From assembly GCA_964017235.1 (NCBI GenBank), contig OZ024929.1:113197793-113261792 (forward strand): DNA of 64,000 nucleotides. Direction: 5' to 3'. The translations under genes and the position numbers were made by a program. Positions 32,925 to 42,872 of this stretch are shown here, one piece after another; the stretch's first letter is position 1, and every line of letters begins with the position of its first letter. Origin of the DNA: Sabellastarte sp. h YS-2021. Lineage: Eukaryota; Annelida; Polychaeta; Sabellida; Sabellidae. The notes beneath the pieces were generated by a model. That model was given only the letters and a program-made list of their open reading frames with translations. It was not told where the DNA came from and ran no database searches.

Positions 32925-34930
32925 GAACCTGAAAGAAGCTATTGCTCAGCTATGCCATGACATAGAGGTCTGCAATTTCACTATGTTATAGCTGACCAAA
33001 ACGTCTGTGAATAACATATTTAACAAAATACTCTAAATGTAATAGTTTTCAAGTTACAACTGATTTACTCAATAGTGAGAACCTCAAAGTAACTATTACT
33101 CAGCTATGCAATGAGCTACATGTCTGAATTTTTGCTCTGTTATAGCTGACCTAAAAGTAGGTGAACAACATATTTAAGCAAAATACTGTAAATGCAATAG
33201 TTTTCAAGTTACAACTGATTTACTCAATAGTGAGAACCTGAAAATAGCTATTGCTCCGCTATGCCATGAGCTATAGGTCTGTAATTTCACTATGTTATAG
33301 CTAACCCAAAAGTAGGTGAACAATATATTTTAACAAAATACTCCAAATGCAATATTTTTCAAGTTATAGCTGATTTACTCAACAGTCAGTGCCTGAGAAT
33401 AGCTATTGCTCAGTTGTGCCATGAGCTACAGGTCTGTAATTTCACTATGTTATAGCTGACCCAAAAGTAGCTGAATAACATATTTGCACAAATTTCTGTA
33501 AAGGCAATAGTTTTCCAATTACAACTGATTTACTCAACAGTGAGAACTTCAAAGTAGCTATTACTCAGCTATGCAATGAGCTACAGGTCTGAAATTTTAC
33601 TATGTTATAGCTGACCCAAAAGTAGCTGAATAACATTTTTATAAAAATTCTCTAAATGCAATAGTTTTCAAATTACAAGTGATTTACTCAACATTGAGAA
33701 CTTCAAAGTAGCTATTACTCAGCTATGCAATGAGTCACAGGTCTGGAACTTCACTATGTTATAGCTGACCCCAAAATACGTGAATAACATATTGCAACAA
33801 AATACTCTAAATGCAATGATTTCCAAGTTATAAGCGATTTACTCAACAGTGATAACCTAAAAGTAGCTATTACTCAGCTATGCCATGAGCTACAGGTCTG
33901 AAATTTTACTATGTTACAGCTGACCCAAAAGTAGGTGAACAACATATGTAAGCAAAATACTGTAAATGCAATAGTTTTCAAGTTACAACTGATTTACTCA
34001 ATAGTGATGACCTAAAAGTAGCTATTACTCAGCTATGCCATGAGCTACAGGTCTGAAATTTTACTATGTTATAGCTGACCCAAAAGTAGCTGAATAACAT
34101 ATTTATACTAAATTCTCTAAATGCAATAGTTTTCCAATTACAACTGATTTACTCAATAGTGAGAACCTCAAAGTAGTTATTACTCAGCTATGCAATGAGC
34201 TACATGTCTGAAATTTTACTATGTTATAGCTGACCCAAAAGTAGGTGAACAACATATTTAACCAAAATACTGTAAATGCAATAGTTTTCAAGTTACAACT
34301 GATTTACTCAATAGTGATGACCTAAAAGTAGCTATTACTCAGCTATGCCATGAGCTACAGGTCTGAAATTTTACTATGTTATAGCTGACCCAAAAGTAGC
34401 TGAATAACATATTTATACAAAATTCTCTAAATGCAATAGTTTTCCAATTACAACTGATTTACTCAATAGTGAGAACTTCAAAGTAGCTATTACTCAGCTA
34501 TGCAATGAGCCACAGATCTGAAACTTCACTATGTTATAGCTGATCCCAAAACAGGTGAATAACATATTGAAACAAAATACTCTAAATGCAATAGTTTCCA
34601 AGTTATAAGCGATTTACTCAACAGTGATAACCTAAAAGTAGCTATTACTCAGCTATGCCATGAGCCACAGGTCTGAAATCTTACTATGTTATAGCTGACC
34701 CAAAAGTAGCTGAATAACATATTTATACGAAATTCTCTAAATGTAATAGTTTTGAAGTTATAAGCGATTTACTCAACAGTGATAACCTAAAAGTAGCGAT
34801 TACTCAGCTATGCCATGAGCTACAGGTCTAAAATTTTACTATGTTATAGCTGACCCAAAAGTAGCTGAATAACATATTTATACAAAATTCTCTAAATGCA
34901 ATAGTTTTTAAGTTACAAGTGATTCTACTC
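32925..34930. repeat. 155-bp tandem array
   Basis: About thirteen units; 'tgatttactcaa' recurs near 33061, 33216, 33371, 33526 and 33680. The unit phrases match those at 8916-9360, so this is the same satellite at a second place. Adjacent units fall into variants (cagctatgcaatgag versus cagctatgccatgag). Confidence 0.85.
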
Positions 34931-35093
34931 ATGATGGAAGTTACTGAAAAGCCCAAAAGTAGCTATTACTCACTTAGCTATTGAGACAGGCACCCAACTT
35001 ACTCACCATATTGTAGCTATGAAAAAAGTAGCTGAATAACAGATTTTAACAAAATGCTCTAAATGCAACACTTTTCAAGTTATAAATGATTAA

Positions 35094-36115
35094 GGTTTCC
35101 CAATACCTCTTAATACATTCTAAAACTCTAAAAGCAAGAATAAAGGAGATAAGAGGCAAAAACACAAAATCAGCTATTTTATGACCCCAGTTTGACCCAT
35201 AAGGGGGGGTCCGGGGGTAAATCTGACCAGCTATCTAGACTCTTCACATATGGTTTCCCAATACCTCTTAATACATTCTAAAGCTCTAAAAGCAAGAATA
35301 AAGGAGATAAAAGGCAACAACACATAATCGGCTATTTTATAACCCCAGTTTGACCCATAAGGGGGATCCGGGGGTAAATCTGACCAGCTACCTAGACTCT
35401 TCACACAAGGTTTCCCAATACCTCTTAATACATTCTAAAACTCTAAAAGCAAGAATAAAGGAGATAAGAGGCAAAAACACAAAATCAGCTATTTTATGAC
35501 CCCAGTTTGACCCATAAGGGGGGGTCCGGGGGTAAATCTGACCAGCTATCTAGACTCTTCACATATGGTTTCCCAATACCTCTTAATACATTCTAAAGCT
35601 CTAAAAGCAAGAATAAAGGAGATAAAAGGCAAAAACACATAATCGGCTATTTTATGACCCCAGTTTGACCCATTAGGGGGGATCCGGGGGTAAATCTGAC
35701 CAGCTACCTAGACTCTTCACACAAGGTTTCCCAATACCTCTTAATACATTCTAAACTCTAAAAGCAAGAATAAAGGAGATAAGAGGCAAAAACACAAAAT
35801 CAGCTATTTTATGACCCCAAGTTTGACCCATAAGGGGGGGTCCGGGGGTAAATCTGACCAGCTATCTAGACTCTTCACATATGGTTTCCCAATACCTCTT
35901 AATACATTCTAAAGCTGTAAAAGCTAGAATAACGGAGATAAAAGGCCAAAACACAAAATCGACTATTTTATGACCCCAGTTTGACCCATAAGGGGGATGC
36001 GGGGGTAAATCTGACCGGCTATCTAGACTCATCACATAAGGTTTCCCAATACCTCTTAATACATTCTAAAACTGTAAAAGCAAGAATAAAGGAGATATAA
36101 GGCAAAAACACAAAA
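35094..36115. repeat. 158-bp tandem array with a two-unit higher-order period
   Basis: 'ggtttcccaatacctc' recurs at 35094, 35252, 35409, 35567, 35725, 35883 and 36040, steps of 157-158 bp. Units alternate between a type with 'gataagaggc', 'ggggggtccggg' and 'ctatctag' and a type with 'gataaaaggc', 'gggggatccggg' and 'ctacctag', giving a 316-bp dimer. DIRS element 2 interrupts the array, which resumes at 41764. Confidence 0.85.
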
Positions 36116-36320
36116 TGTAAAAATTTTATTGTAATTTAACTTTTTATAAGTTAAATACTTACCTTATCCTCACTAGTGCTTACGTGTCAGCGGGAGCGTA
36201 CATGGACGACCAGACGAGAATATTGTTTTTAAAAACGAATATCCTTGTCGGTACCAGTATGTATGCGCATGACTGCGCATGCGCCTACACTGGAATAACC
36301 CCTATTAGCCTCACTTTTAA
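36116..36320 (+). repeat. DIRS element 2 left inverted terminal repeat
   Basis: From 'gtaaaaatttta' through 'tcctcactagtgcttacgtg' to 'gcctcacttttaatt'; the part from about 36160 is the reverse complement of 41587-41740. The same sequence occurs alone at 10104-10334. Confidence 0.88.
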
Positions 36321-36394
36321 TTTTGGGAGTCAATACGTTGTATTGTAAACCAAAAATCTTGAAAATGTGGGGTTGGATGGGTGGGAATTCGAAT

Positions 36395-36495
36395 CTAGTG
36401 AGGATAAGGTAAGTATTTAACTTATAAAAAGTTAAATTACAATAAAATTTTTACATTTTATTGCGTAAAATACCCTTACCTTATCCTCACTAGTG
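36395..36495 (+). repeat. DIRS element 2 internal complementary region
   Basis: Contains the reverse complement of the left end ('agtgaggataaggtaagtatt' to 'aaatttttac') joined to the reverse complement of the right end ('attttattgcgtaaaatacc' onward). This implies a circle junction reading 'gcaataaaat' then 'gtaaaaat'. Confidence 0.87.
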
Positions 36496-36953
36496 CTTGA
36501 TTACAACCATACAGGTGGTGGGATTTTCAATATTTTTTGACACCAAATGTAGGAATAACCAAACAATAAGCCAAAGAATCACTATCAAGCACCCTTGTGA
36601 GGATAAAGTATTAGGCTATGTTACACAAAAAAGTTAACTTGACAAAATAACACTTGTAAATCTGTTATATTTGCAAGACTAACCTATAGCCCTTGGATCC
36701 TTGGCCCTATGTGCAGTTTGAGTTTTCTGTATATCAAAGGCTGTTATCAACTTGCTTGAAAAGGTGGTTGCAACAATAATCAACTCATAACATCAACTTC
36801 TAAACTTCCAACGAACCAACAGGAAATATTTACAAACACCTCCCTGGATGGCCTGTAAATATATAAAAATAAGCATAAAACTGGATAACACAACACAAGA
36901 CAAGTTGAAAATACTTATGATTCATATATAGCTAAATTCATTTAAAATACGTA

Positions 36954-37976
36954 CTATAAATGAACTATATGTTGAGCAGAAACCACAGAACCCAATGAAT
37001 ATTCTGCCCCCTCTTTTGACTTCCAAGATACATCCTTCAGATAGAAGTTAGTGAATGTCGTATGAGATTTCCAAAAACATGCACCTAAAATCTGATCAAG
37101 AGAGACTCCACCCTTGAAAGCCAATGAAGCCGCCATAGAGCGGACATCATGTGCCTTGACTCTAGATAATTTTTGAGTTTCAAGGTCAGATTCCTGATAA
37201 GCCAAAATGACCGTTTGCTTTATCCAGGATGATATAGTCGCTCTTTGAATATCTCCTGAAAAACCATTCTTGAAAGAAACAAACAAAAGGTGTTTTCCAT
37301 CCCTAATGTCCTTTGTCTTATCAACATAGTATCTTAAAGATCTGACTGGGCATAAAGTCATGTCCTGAGATAAAGATGAGTCCAAAATTGGTTTAAGAGC
37401 TGGAATGACCACTGGTTGAACCACATTAGGTCCATCCGAAGCCAATTGGTTCTTGGACAGAAACACTGATGAAGGAGCCACTGTGACCTCCTTCCAACCA
37501 GCCTTATGTTTCAGGGATTTGAAGGTCCAAGCATGTACTTCACCTCTCCTTCTGCCCGATGCCAAGGTCATAAGGAACACTGTTTTGAAGGTTAGTAATT
37601 TCAAAGGAGCATCCTTCAGAGGTTCAAAAGGCGACTTAGTTAATGCCAGAAGGACCAAAGATAAATCCCAAGAAGGTACGCCTCTATCTTTTACTGGTCT
37701 ATCTCTATGAAAACTCGCAATCAGTCTATTAAGCTCAAAACTGTGACTGATATCATTGCCTGCTGGTCCCAAATGATCTGCTATAGCTGTTCTATAACCT
37801 GCAATGGTAGTGGGTTTCAAATTTTTCTAATTGAATAAATGAATCAAAAAATCTGCTATTGTGGAAATAGATGGTTGTTCGAATTCCACCTGCTTCTCTT
37901 TACCCCATGATTCAAAAATGGACCACCTTGATTCATAGACCCTTCTGGATGAAAATCTCTGAGGTGCCTTAATTCT
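36954..37976 (-). pseudogene. DIRS element 2 tyrosine recombinase with one nonsense codon
   Basis: Aligned to the element-1 recombinase it is complete: RIKAPQRF, YESRWSIF, IADFLIHLF, then TAG at 37827-37829, then KNLKPTTIAGYRTAI in the same frame through to TAA at 36954. Catalytic residues are all present (LASGRRRGE, HDVR, KSH, NFYLKDV). The stop sits where element 1 has Glu, so a single G-to-T change explains it. The piece after the stop has no ATG nearby, so no full enzyme is expected without readthrough. The frame is also open upstream inside pol to 39860. Confidence 0.85.
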
Positions 37977-40129
37977 CTCTGCCACTGTGCTTGAGAATTT
38001 TTGAGGTGATTTGGTCTCGAGTCCAGATGCCAAACATGAAGATTGAGATAAGGAAGGTTTTGATGGAATTTTTGACTGAATGGTTGCTTCAGAAGCCACT
38101 CCCAATGTGGAAGAAACAGTGGAGGTTTTGTGGAAAGGTCTATGAGATCCCAAAACCAACTCATCCCTGGCCACCCTGGGGCCACTACAATCATTTGACA
38201 TGCATAAGACCTCATCTTTTGGACTACCTTGGGAATTAGAGCTATTGGACAATAAACATAACCGTCCATTGCCTCCCAAGAGATGTTCAATGCATCTACC
38301 GCCATTGCATTTGGATCTGGGACTGGAGACACATATAGGGGTAGCTTGTTGTTCATTCTGGTGGCAAACAAGTCTATCATTGGTTTGTGCCAAATTTGGC
38401 AAATCCTTAGAAAAATTTTGGGATGAAGAGACCATTCTGTCTGTATGACTTTGTCCCTGCGTGAGAGACTGTCTGCTATCACATTGAGACAGCCCTGTAT
38501 GTGTCGAGCCCTCAGCAAAATTGCTCTGGGATGACAAAAAGCCATGAGACGCCATAACATGAGACACATTTCTAGTGAATGAGTCCCCCCCTGTTTGTTG
38601 AGGTAGGCCACCACTGTTGAATTGTCTGAGGCCACCAAGACTCTCTTGTTCAAAAGATGGGTTTGAAAAGACCTTATTGCTAGAAACACTGCTTTTAGTT
38701 CCAGAATGTTTATATGCAAATTTGTCTCTCTGTCCGACCACAGTCCACTGACTGTCAGGTCTCCCAAATGTGCTCCCCAACCCTTGACCGAAGCATCTGT
38801 AAACAACAGGAGATTGTGCTCCTCTGCATGTAGGGGAGACCCTGTCAAAACATTTTTTGGATCTTTCCACCATATGAGATGTTTTTTCAAAATTTGTGAG
38901 CATGGGATGATCTTGTCCAATGATTGGGGATACTTCCAATGGGTTTTCAAGTACCATTGGAAGGGTCTCATATGCAACCTGCCCATTGGGACTGTCTTCT
39001 CTAGAGCTGCCAGGATCCCTATGAAAGACATTAGGATCCTGGGAGTTGTTGTGACACTGTTGTCCAGATCTTCTATGGCATTTTTCAAAATTTGCCATTT
39101 TTTTTCTGTAGGCAAAACCTCGCCCTTGACCAAGTCGAACCTGTAGCCCAGGAAATCGAATTTTTGAGTTGGTGTCAACTCTGATTTTTTGAAGTTGATC
39201 ACCCAACCTAATTCCTGCACGAATTCTACCAGTTGTTTTGACTGCTCCATGCAAATCTGCTGTGTTGGAGCTCGCAAAAGCCAGTCGTCTAAATACTGGT
39301 GGATGCGAATACCCCTGTTTTGAAGCATTAGCTTTACCTCCTTGACTACACGAGTGAATTCGAGTGGAGCCGTCGCAATGCCGAAGGGTAGTGCTTTGAA
39401 CTGGAACGAACGCCCCCCTACATGAAACCGAAGTAGGCTTTGAGATCTTTGGTGAATAGGAATGTGAAAATACGCGTCTGTAAGATCTACAGAAACTACC
39501 CACTCCCCTTTGCAAATGGAGTTTCTTATCACCTCGGCGGTTTCCATTTTGAATGTTGGAACTGTTAAATGACTGTTGAGAACACTGAGATCTATTACTG
39601 GGCGCCATTTTTTCCCCGGCTTTGGTACTAAAAATAACCTGCTGTGAAATCCCAGAGTTGCAGACATTCTTACCGGAATCACTGCTTTTTTCTGTAACAT
39701 TTGCTGTACACATTCCAACAGGAAGTTTTGTTTTTGTTGATTGGCATAACCACTGTGAATTGTGGGATGTCGAGCCAATTCGATTGGATCTGTCAAAATG
39801 ATCTCGTAACCGTGTTGTAGAATGTGCACAACTCTGGGATGACAACCGTTTTCTTTCCATACCTTGTAAAATAACTGTAAACGGCCTCCAGGTAGCAATG
39901 CTTCTTGAGTATAGTCATTTCCTTCTCCCCCCACGACCTCCTCTGGTGGCCTGTGTGGGTTTGAATTGTGGCTTGTTATCTTGCTGGCCACGAAAAGAAT
40001 TCTTTGAGGATGTGTTTGGAAATGAAGAATTATTGTAGTCAGCCCTTCCTTTCCTAGAATTGAAAATGGGTTTCGAATCCATCTTCTGTCTTTTGGGAGA
40101 ACGGCTGCGTTCGTATTTGTTCTCCACAT
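37856..40129 (-). CDS. DIRS element 2 pol: RT, RNase H, MT-like
   Basis: 757 open codons; the first ~70 overlap gag in another frame, so the true start is probably near GNDYTQEALLP. RT has KWRPVIDLS, VSVDLTDAY, KALPFGIATAP and YLDD at 279-282. RNase H has FTDAS (Asp 445), LELKA (Glu 477) and SDN (Asp 502). The C-terminal block has IDLFATRMN, AVDALNISW and IVVAPGWPGMSWF. Spacing from RT to RNase H equals element 1 exactly (each landmark is 100 residues earlier). No internal stop; catalytic residues intact. Confidence 0.93.
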   Translation of the reverse strand: MWRTNTNAAVLPKDRRWIRNPFSILGKEGLTTIILHFQTHPQRILFVASKITSHNSNPHRPPEEVVGGEGNDYTQEALLPGGRLQLFYKVWKENGCHPRVVHILQHGYEIILTDPIELARHPTIHSGYANQQKQNFLLECVQQMLQKKAVIPVRMSATLGFHSRLFLVPKPGKKWRPVIDLSVLNSHLTVPTFKMETAEVIRNSICKGEWVVSVDLTDAYFHIPIHQRSQSLLRFHVGGRSFQFKALPFGIATAPLEFTRVVKEVKLMLQNRGIRIHQYLDDWLLRAPTQQICMEQSKQLVEFVQELGWVINFKKSELTPTQKFDFLGYRFDLVKGEVLPTEKKWQILKNAIEDLDNSVTTTPRILMSFIGILAALEKTVPMGRLHMRPFQWYLKTHWKYPQSLDKIIPCSQILKKHLIWWKDPKNVLTGSPLHAEEHNLLLFTDASVKGWGAHLGDLTVSGLWSDRETNLHINILELKAVFLAIRSFQTHLLNKRVLVASDNSTVVAYLNKQGGTHSLEMCLMLWRLMAFCHPRAILLRARHIQGCLNVIADSLSRRDKVIQTEWSLHPKIFLRICQIWHKPMIDLFATRMNNKLPLYVSPVPDPNAMAVDALNISWEAMDGYVYCPIALIPKVVQKMRSYACQMIVVAPGWPGMSWFWDLIDLSTKPPLFLPHWEWLLKQPFSQKFHQNLPYLNLHVWHLDSRPNHLKNSQAQWQRELRHLRDFHPEGSMNQGGPFLNHGVKRSRWNSNNHLFPQ

Positions 40130-41555
40130 TGTTGAGAACTGAGGGCGAAAACAAATCTGTTGAAGTGAAACCAGATCTCCTCAATCTGTTCCTATCGTGC
40201 TCGTGTAAGTGAGGGGCTGAGTACTTTAAGATAGTATCCCTCCTAGCAAGCTGCATATTGCAGGACATTGTCATTGAAGCTTCCACAACAGTTTCCAGAG
40301 CTCTTTCAATGGAAGCTATAGTTGAATACTGTAGCTGAATGTAAGACATCAGTTCTTCCATATCCTTACTGAGACTGTCTTCCATGTTGGAAGCACCAGA
40401 CTGTACAATCTCCTCCATATTAGATGCACATTTCTCAAGAGCCCTAATAAAGTGACTGACAAACCCCAACACCTGAACATGCTCGCGTTTTACTGATTCC
40501 ATAGTAGTAAACTGACGAGTTGGAACAGAAATGTAAGATGGAGCAGAGGTAGATTTTGAGCAAATAGATTTGAAGGAATCTTGACATTTAGGTGCAGAGA
40601 TGGCAAATTCAGAAGTGGTAGACCTGTAGAACTTCATGTTGGGTCTGGTGTAAGGTAGAAATGTATCTGAATTGAAAGGTGCTCAGTGAAGTCTCTCCCC
40701 ATTCTCAGATGGATTCCCTGCAACTTTCTTTTCCAATTCTGTCCATCTAGCATTAATTTCCACCACTGGAGGTAAACACATAGGTAAGACAGATAATTTC
40801 TTCTTTCGGTCCTTCGACCCAAAGATCTTCGATGGAACCTCCTTATATTCCTCTGGAGTTGAAAGTTCTAACAAACCCCTAATAGAGGCTAAAAACTGTC
40901 TGTAGGAAGGATCTTCGTCTATCTCTTCTTCTTTCGAAGAAAATTTGTGTTCAGAGTGAGGAGAGAGAGAACGCGCTCGTTTGTGATGCGTTCTCTGCTC
41001 TATTTCTTCTTGAGCCACACTATGATCTTCCTCTTCAGTCGTAGCAAAAATGGACCTGGCATCTTCACGACTTGTAGTCTCTCCAAAAACCTCTTGTGTA
41101 GCTGTCTCTGTGGTTTTAGTTTCTAAAACCTGAATATGACCCTGCATAGCTTCTAGACGTGCTAGTATAAGCTGTAAGGGATCATTAGACACAGTTGAGG
41201 AAGAAGAAGTGGAAGGTAAATGGGAAGACTTTTCTTTACTGGTAGCTTGAGAGGGCTGAATATCTTCAGACCCTAGAAGGGAATCTTCGACCTCTTTAGA
41301 GATCGTTTCTTTAGTGGATTTTTTCTTCTCATAAGCTTTCCTTGCTTTGAGTTTTTTCTTCTGATCAGCCGTGAATTGGAGGCACACAAAGCAATCCTCC
41401 TCTTTAGAAGAAACACAGACGTCATCACCTTTGTTCTTCTCTCTACAAGAGAGGCAGAAACGATGGTGATCCCATTCAAAAGAAGTATGGCGACAACCAG
41501 CCGCTAACTTCTGTCCTTTACTTTTTATTTGACCTTCTGCCATAGTTGAAAACAA
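39915..41555 (-). pseudogene. DIRS element 2 gag with one nonsense codon
   Basis: One frame from ATG near 41543-41555 to TAG at 39915, broken by a single TGA at 40683-40685. The N-terminal part has a His/Cys cluster (CRHTSFEWDHHRFCLSCRE, then C-x7-C-x2-C in VCVSSKEEDCFVC) analogous to element 1, then Lys/Glu- and Ser-rich linkers. After the stop comes a helical region (HFIRALEKCASNMEEIV, TMSCNMQLARRDTILKY) and a basic, Gly/Arg tail (RGGRGGRRK). An ATG at 40635-40637 could start the second half as a separate protein, so two-ORF expression cannot be excluded. Confidence 0.8.
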
Positions 41556-41586
41556 TCTTTGTTTACGATGTACACTCCCTGACGAC

Positions 41587-41763
41587 CAAATTAAAAGTGA
41601 GGCTAATAGGGGTTATTCCAGTGTAGGCGCATGCGCATACATACTGGTACCGACAAGGATATTCGTTTTTAAAAACAATATTCTCGTCTGGTCGTCCATG
41701 TACGCTCCCGCTGACACGTAAGCACTAGTGAGGATAAGGTAAGGGTATTTTACGCAATAAAAT
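41587..41763 (-). repeat. DIRS element 2 right inverted terminal repeat
   Basis: Reverse complement of the left end from 'aattaaaagtgaggctaat' to 'cactagtgaggataaggtaa', then 'gggtattttacgcaataaaa' at the outer edge. It marks the 5' end of the element, just upstream of gag. Confidence 0.88.
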
Positions 41764-42872
41764 TGGCTATTTTTTGACCCCTGTTTGACCCATAAGGGGG
41801 GATCCGGGGGTAAATCTGACCAGCTATCTAGACTCTTCACATATGGTTTCCCAATACCTCTTAATACATTCTCAAGCTCTAAAAGCAAGAATAAAGGAGA
41901 TATAAGGGGAAAAGATGAAATTGGCTATTTTATGACCCCAGTTTGAACCCCCCCTGTCGGGGGGGAAATTTGACTTGCTTTCTAGACTCTCCACATATGG
42001 TTTCCTACTACCTCCCAATACATTTTATGGCTCTAAATGCAATACTTAAGAAGATAATAGGGGGTTCACATGAATTTTAAGTTTTCTGATTGGTACCTGT
42101 GAGAAAATCACTCATAAATCGGTCAATTTTCATCAGATTGCTCCCAAAATCTAATCAGCTCATGTTTTTGATAATATAAACCTGTGTATGAAGTTACAAG
42201 CCTCTGCGGCCAGTAGATTTTCCTGAACTGCGATGACGGGCGGGTGTACCCGAAAAAACTATTTTTTGATCATGTGACCTTGACATGGTTAAAAAGCTTG
42301 CAATAATAAGGGAGATATTCAAGGGAGACCATAATGCGGCGGCGGCGAGGAAACTGACACGAAACCAAATAAGTGCCCTTTCAGGGACGCTTAATTACTC
42401 AGGCTTATCTACTTAGGTAACTTGTTCTTTAAAGTGTGCCAAGTTCAAAGAGGTTACCTTACAATTACAAAACTAATTAATCAGATATAATAAGCTAGTT
42501 ATAATCCATTAAAATTTCATTAAATAATTAACAAACATTTTGTTGCCTTTGTTGTTTCTTAGATTACTGCTCAGGCTTTTTTTCTGTTAATTTACTGTTG
42601 TGTTATATAAATATCACCTATGAAACGAGTATATTTTATACAAGTTCAATTGTTCATACATTTTTAAAAAAAATAAATATCACCTATGACACAAGTTTTA
42701 TTGTCCCAGTTTATCTCAAAATGGCATATATATAACCTATGAAGCAAGTGTAATTATTCATTTTTTTTTTTTTAAATGGTGGCGAAATCACTCACCACTG
42801 GTGGCGAAATATAGGCTACCTGTGAAAGTGGGGGCGAAATCTATGCTGGCGAAATCTATGGTGGCAAGATCA
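41764..42872. repeat. 158-bp array remainder and tail
   Basis: About 1.5 further satellite units (41764-41990) continue the array cut by DIRS element 2. Later parts are diverged, then 'gcggcggcggcgaggaaactgac' and a hairpin-like 'agtgccctttcagggacgct' near 42372, a weak match to the hairpins at 8684 and 31813. From 42777 to 42865 the word 'ggcgaaatc' recurs five times as a short minisatellite. No gene. Confidence 0.6.

Larger units (their letters stand above)
31813..35095. mobile_element. Tandem-repeat-cored element, 155-bp family (copy 2, composite)
   Basis: Opens with a perfect hairpin agtgcccg-tgaa-cgggcact (31813-31832) and 'gtgtcagctgactg', as in copy 1 at 8684. After a head of about 250 bp comes a 146-bp array (32085-32900), then about thirteen 155-bp units (32925-34930), then the terminal variant unit ('ctcacttagctattgag') also seen at 9390. 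It then runs directly into a 158-bp array. No ORF is conserved. Confidence 0.6.
36116..41763 (-). mobile_element. DIRS-type retrotransposon, element 2
   Basis: About 5.65 kb with the same plan as element 1 but from a distinct subfamily (pol about half identical by eye). It has inverted ends (left from 36116, right ending 41763), an internal complementary region at 36395-36495, and gag, pol and recombinase on the minus strand. Array flanks 'acacaaaat' and 'attggctatttt' join to rebuild the expected 158-bp unit, so there is no target duplication. Two nonsense codons (gag, recombinase) are the only breaks seen. Confidence 0.92.

Noticed and set aside
37453..39146. Plus-strand ORFs inside DIRS element 2
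   Set aside because: They are antisense shadows of pol and recombinase with no recognisable domains.
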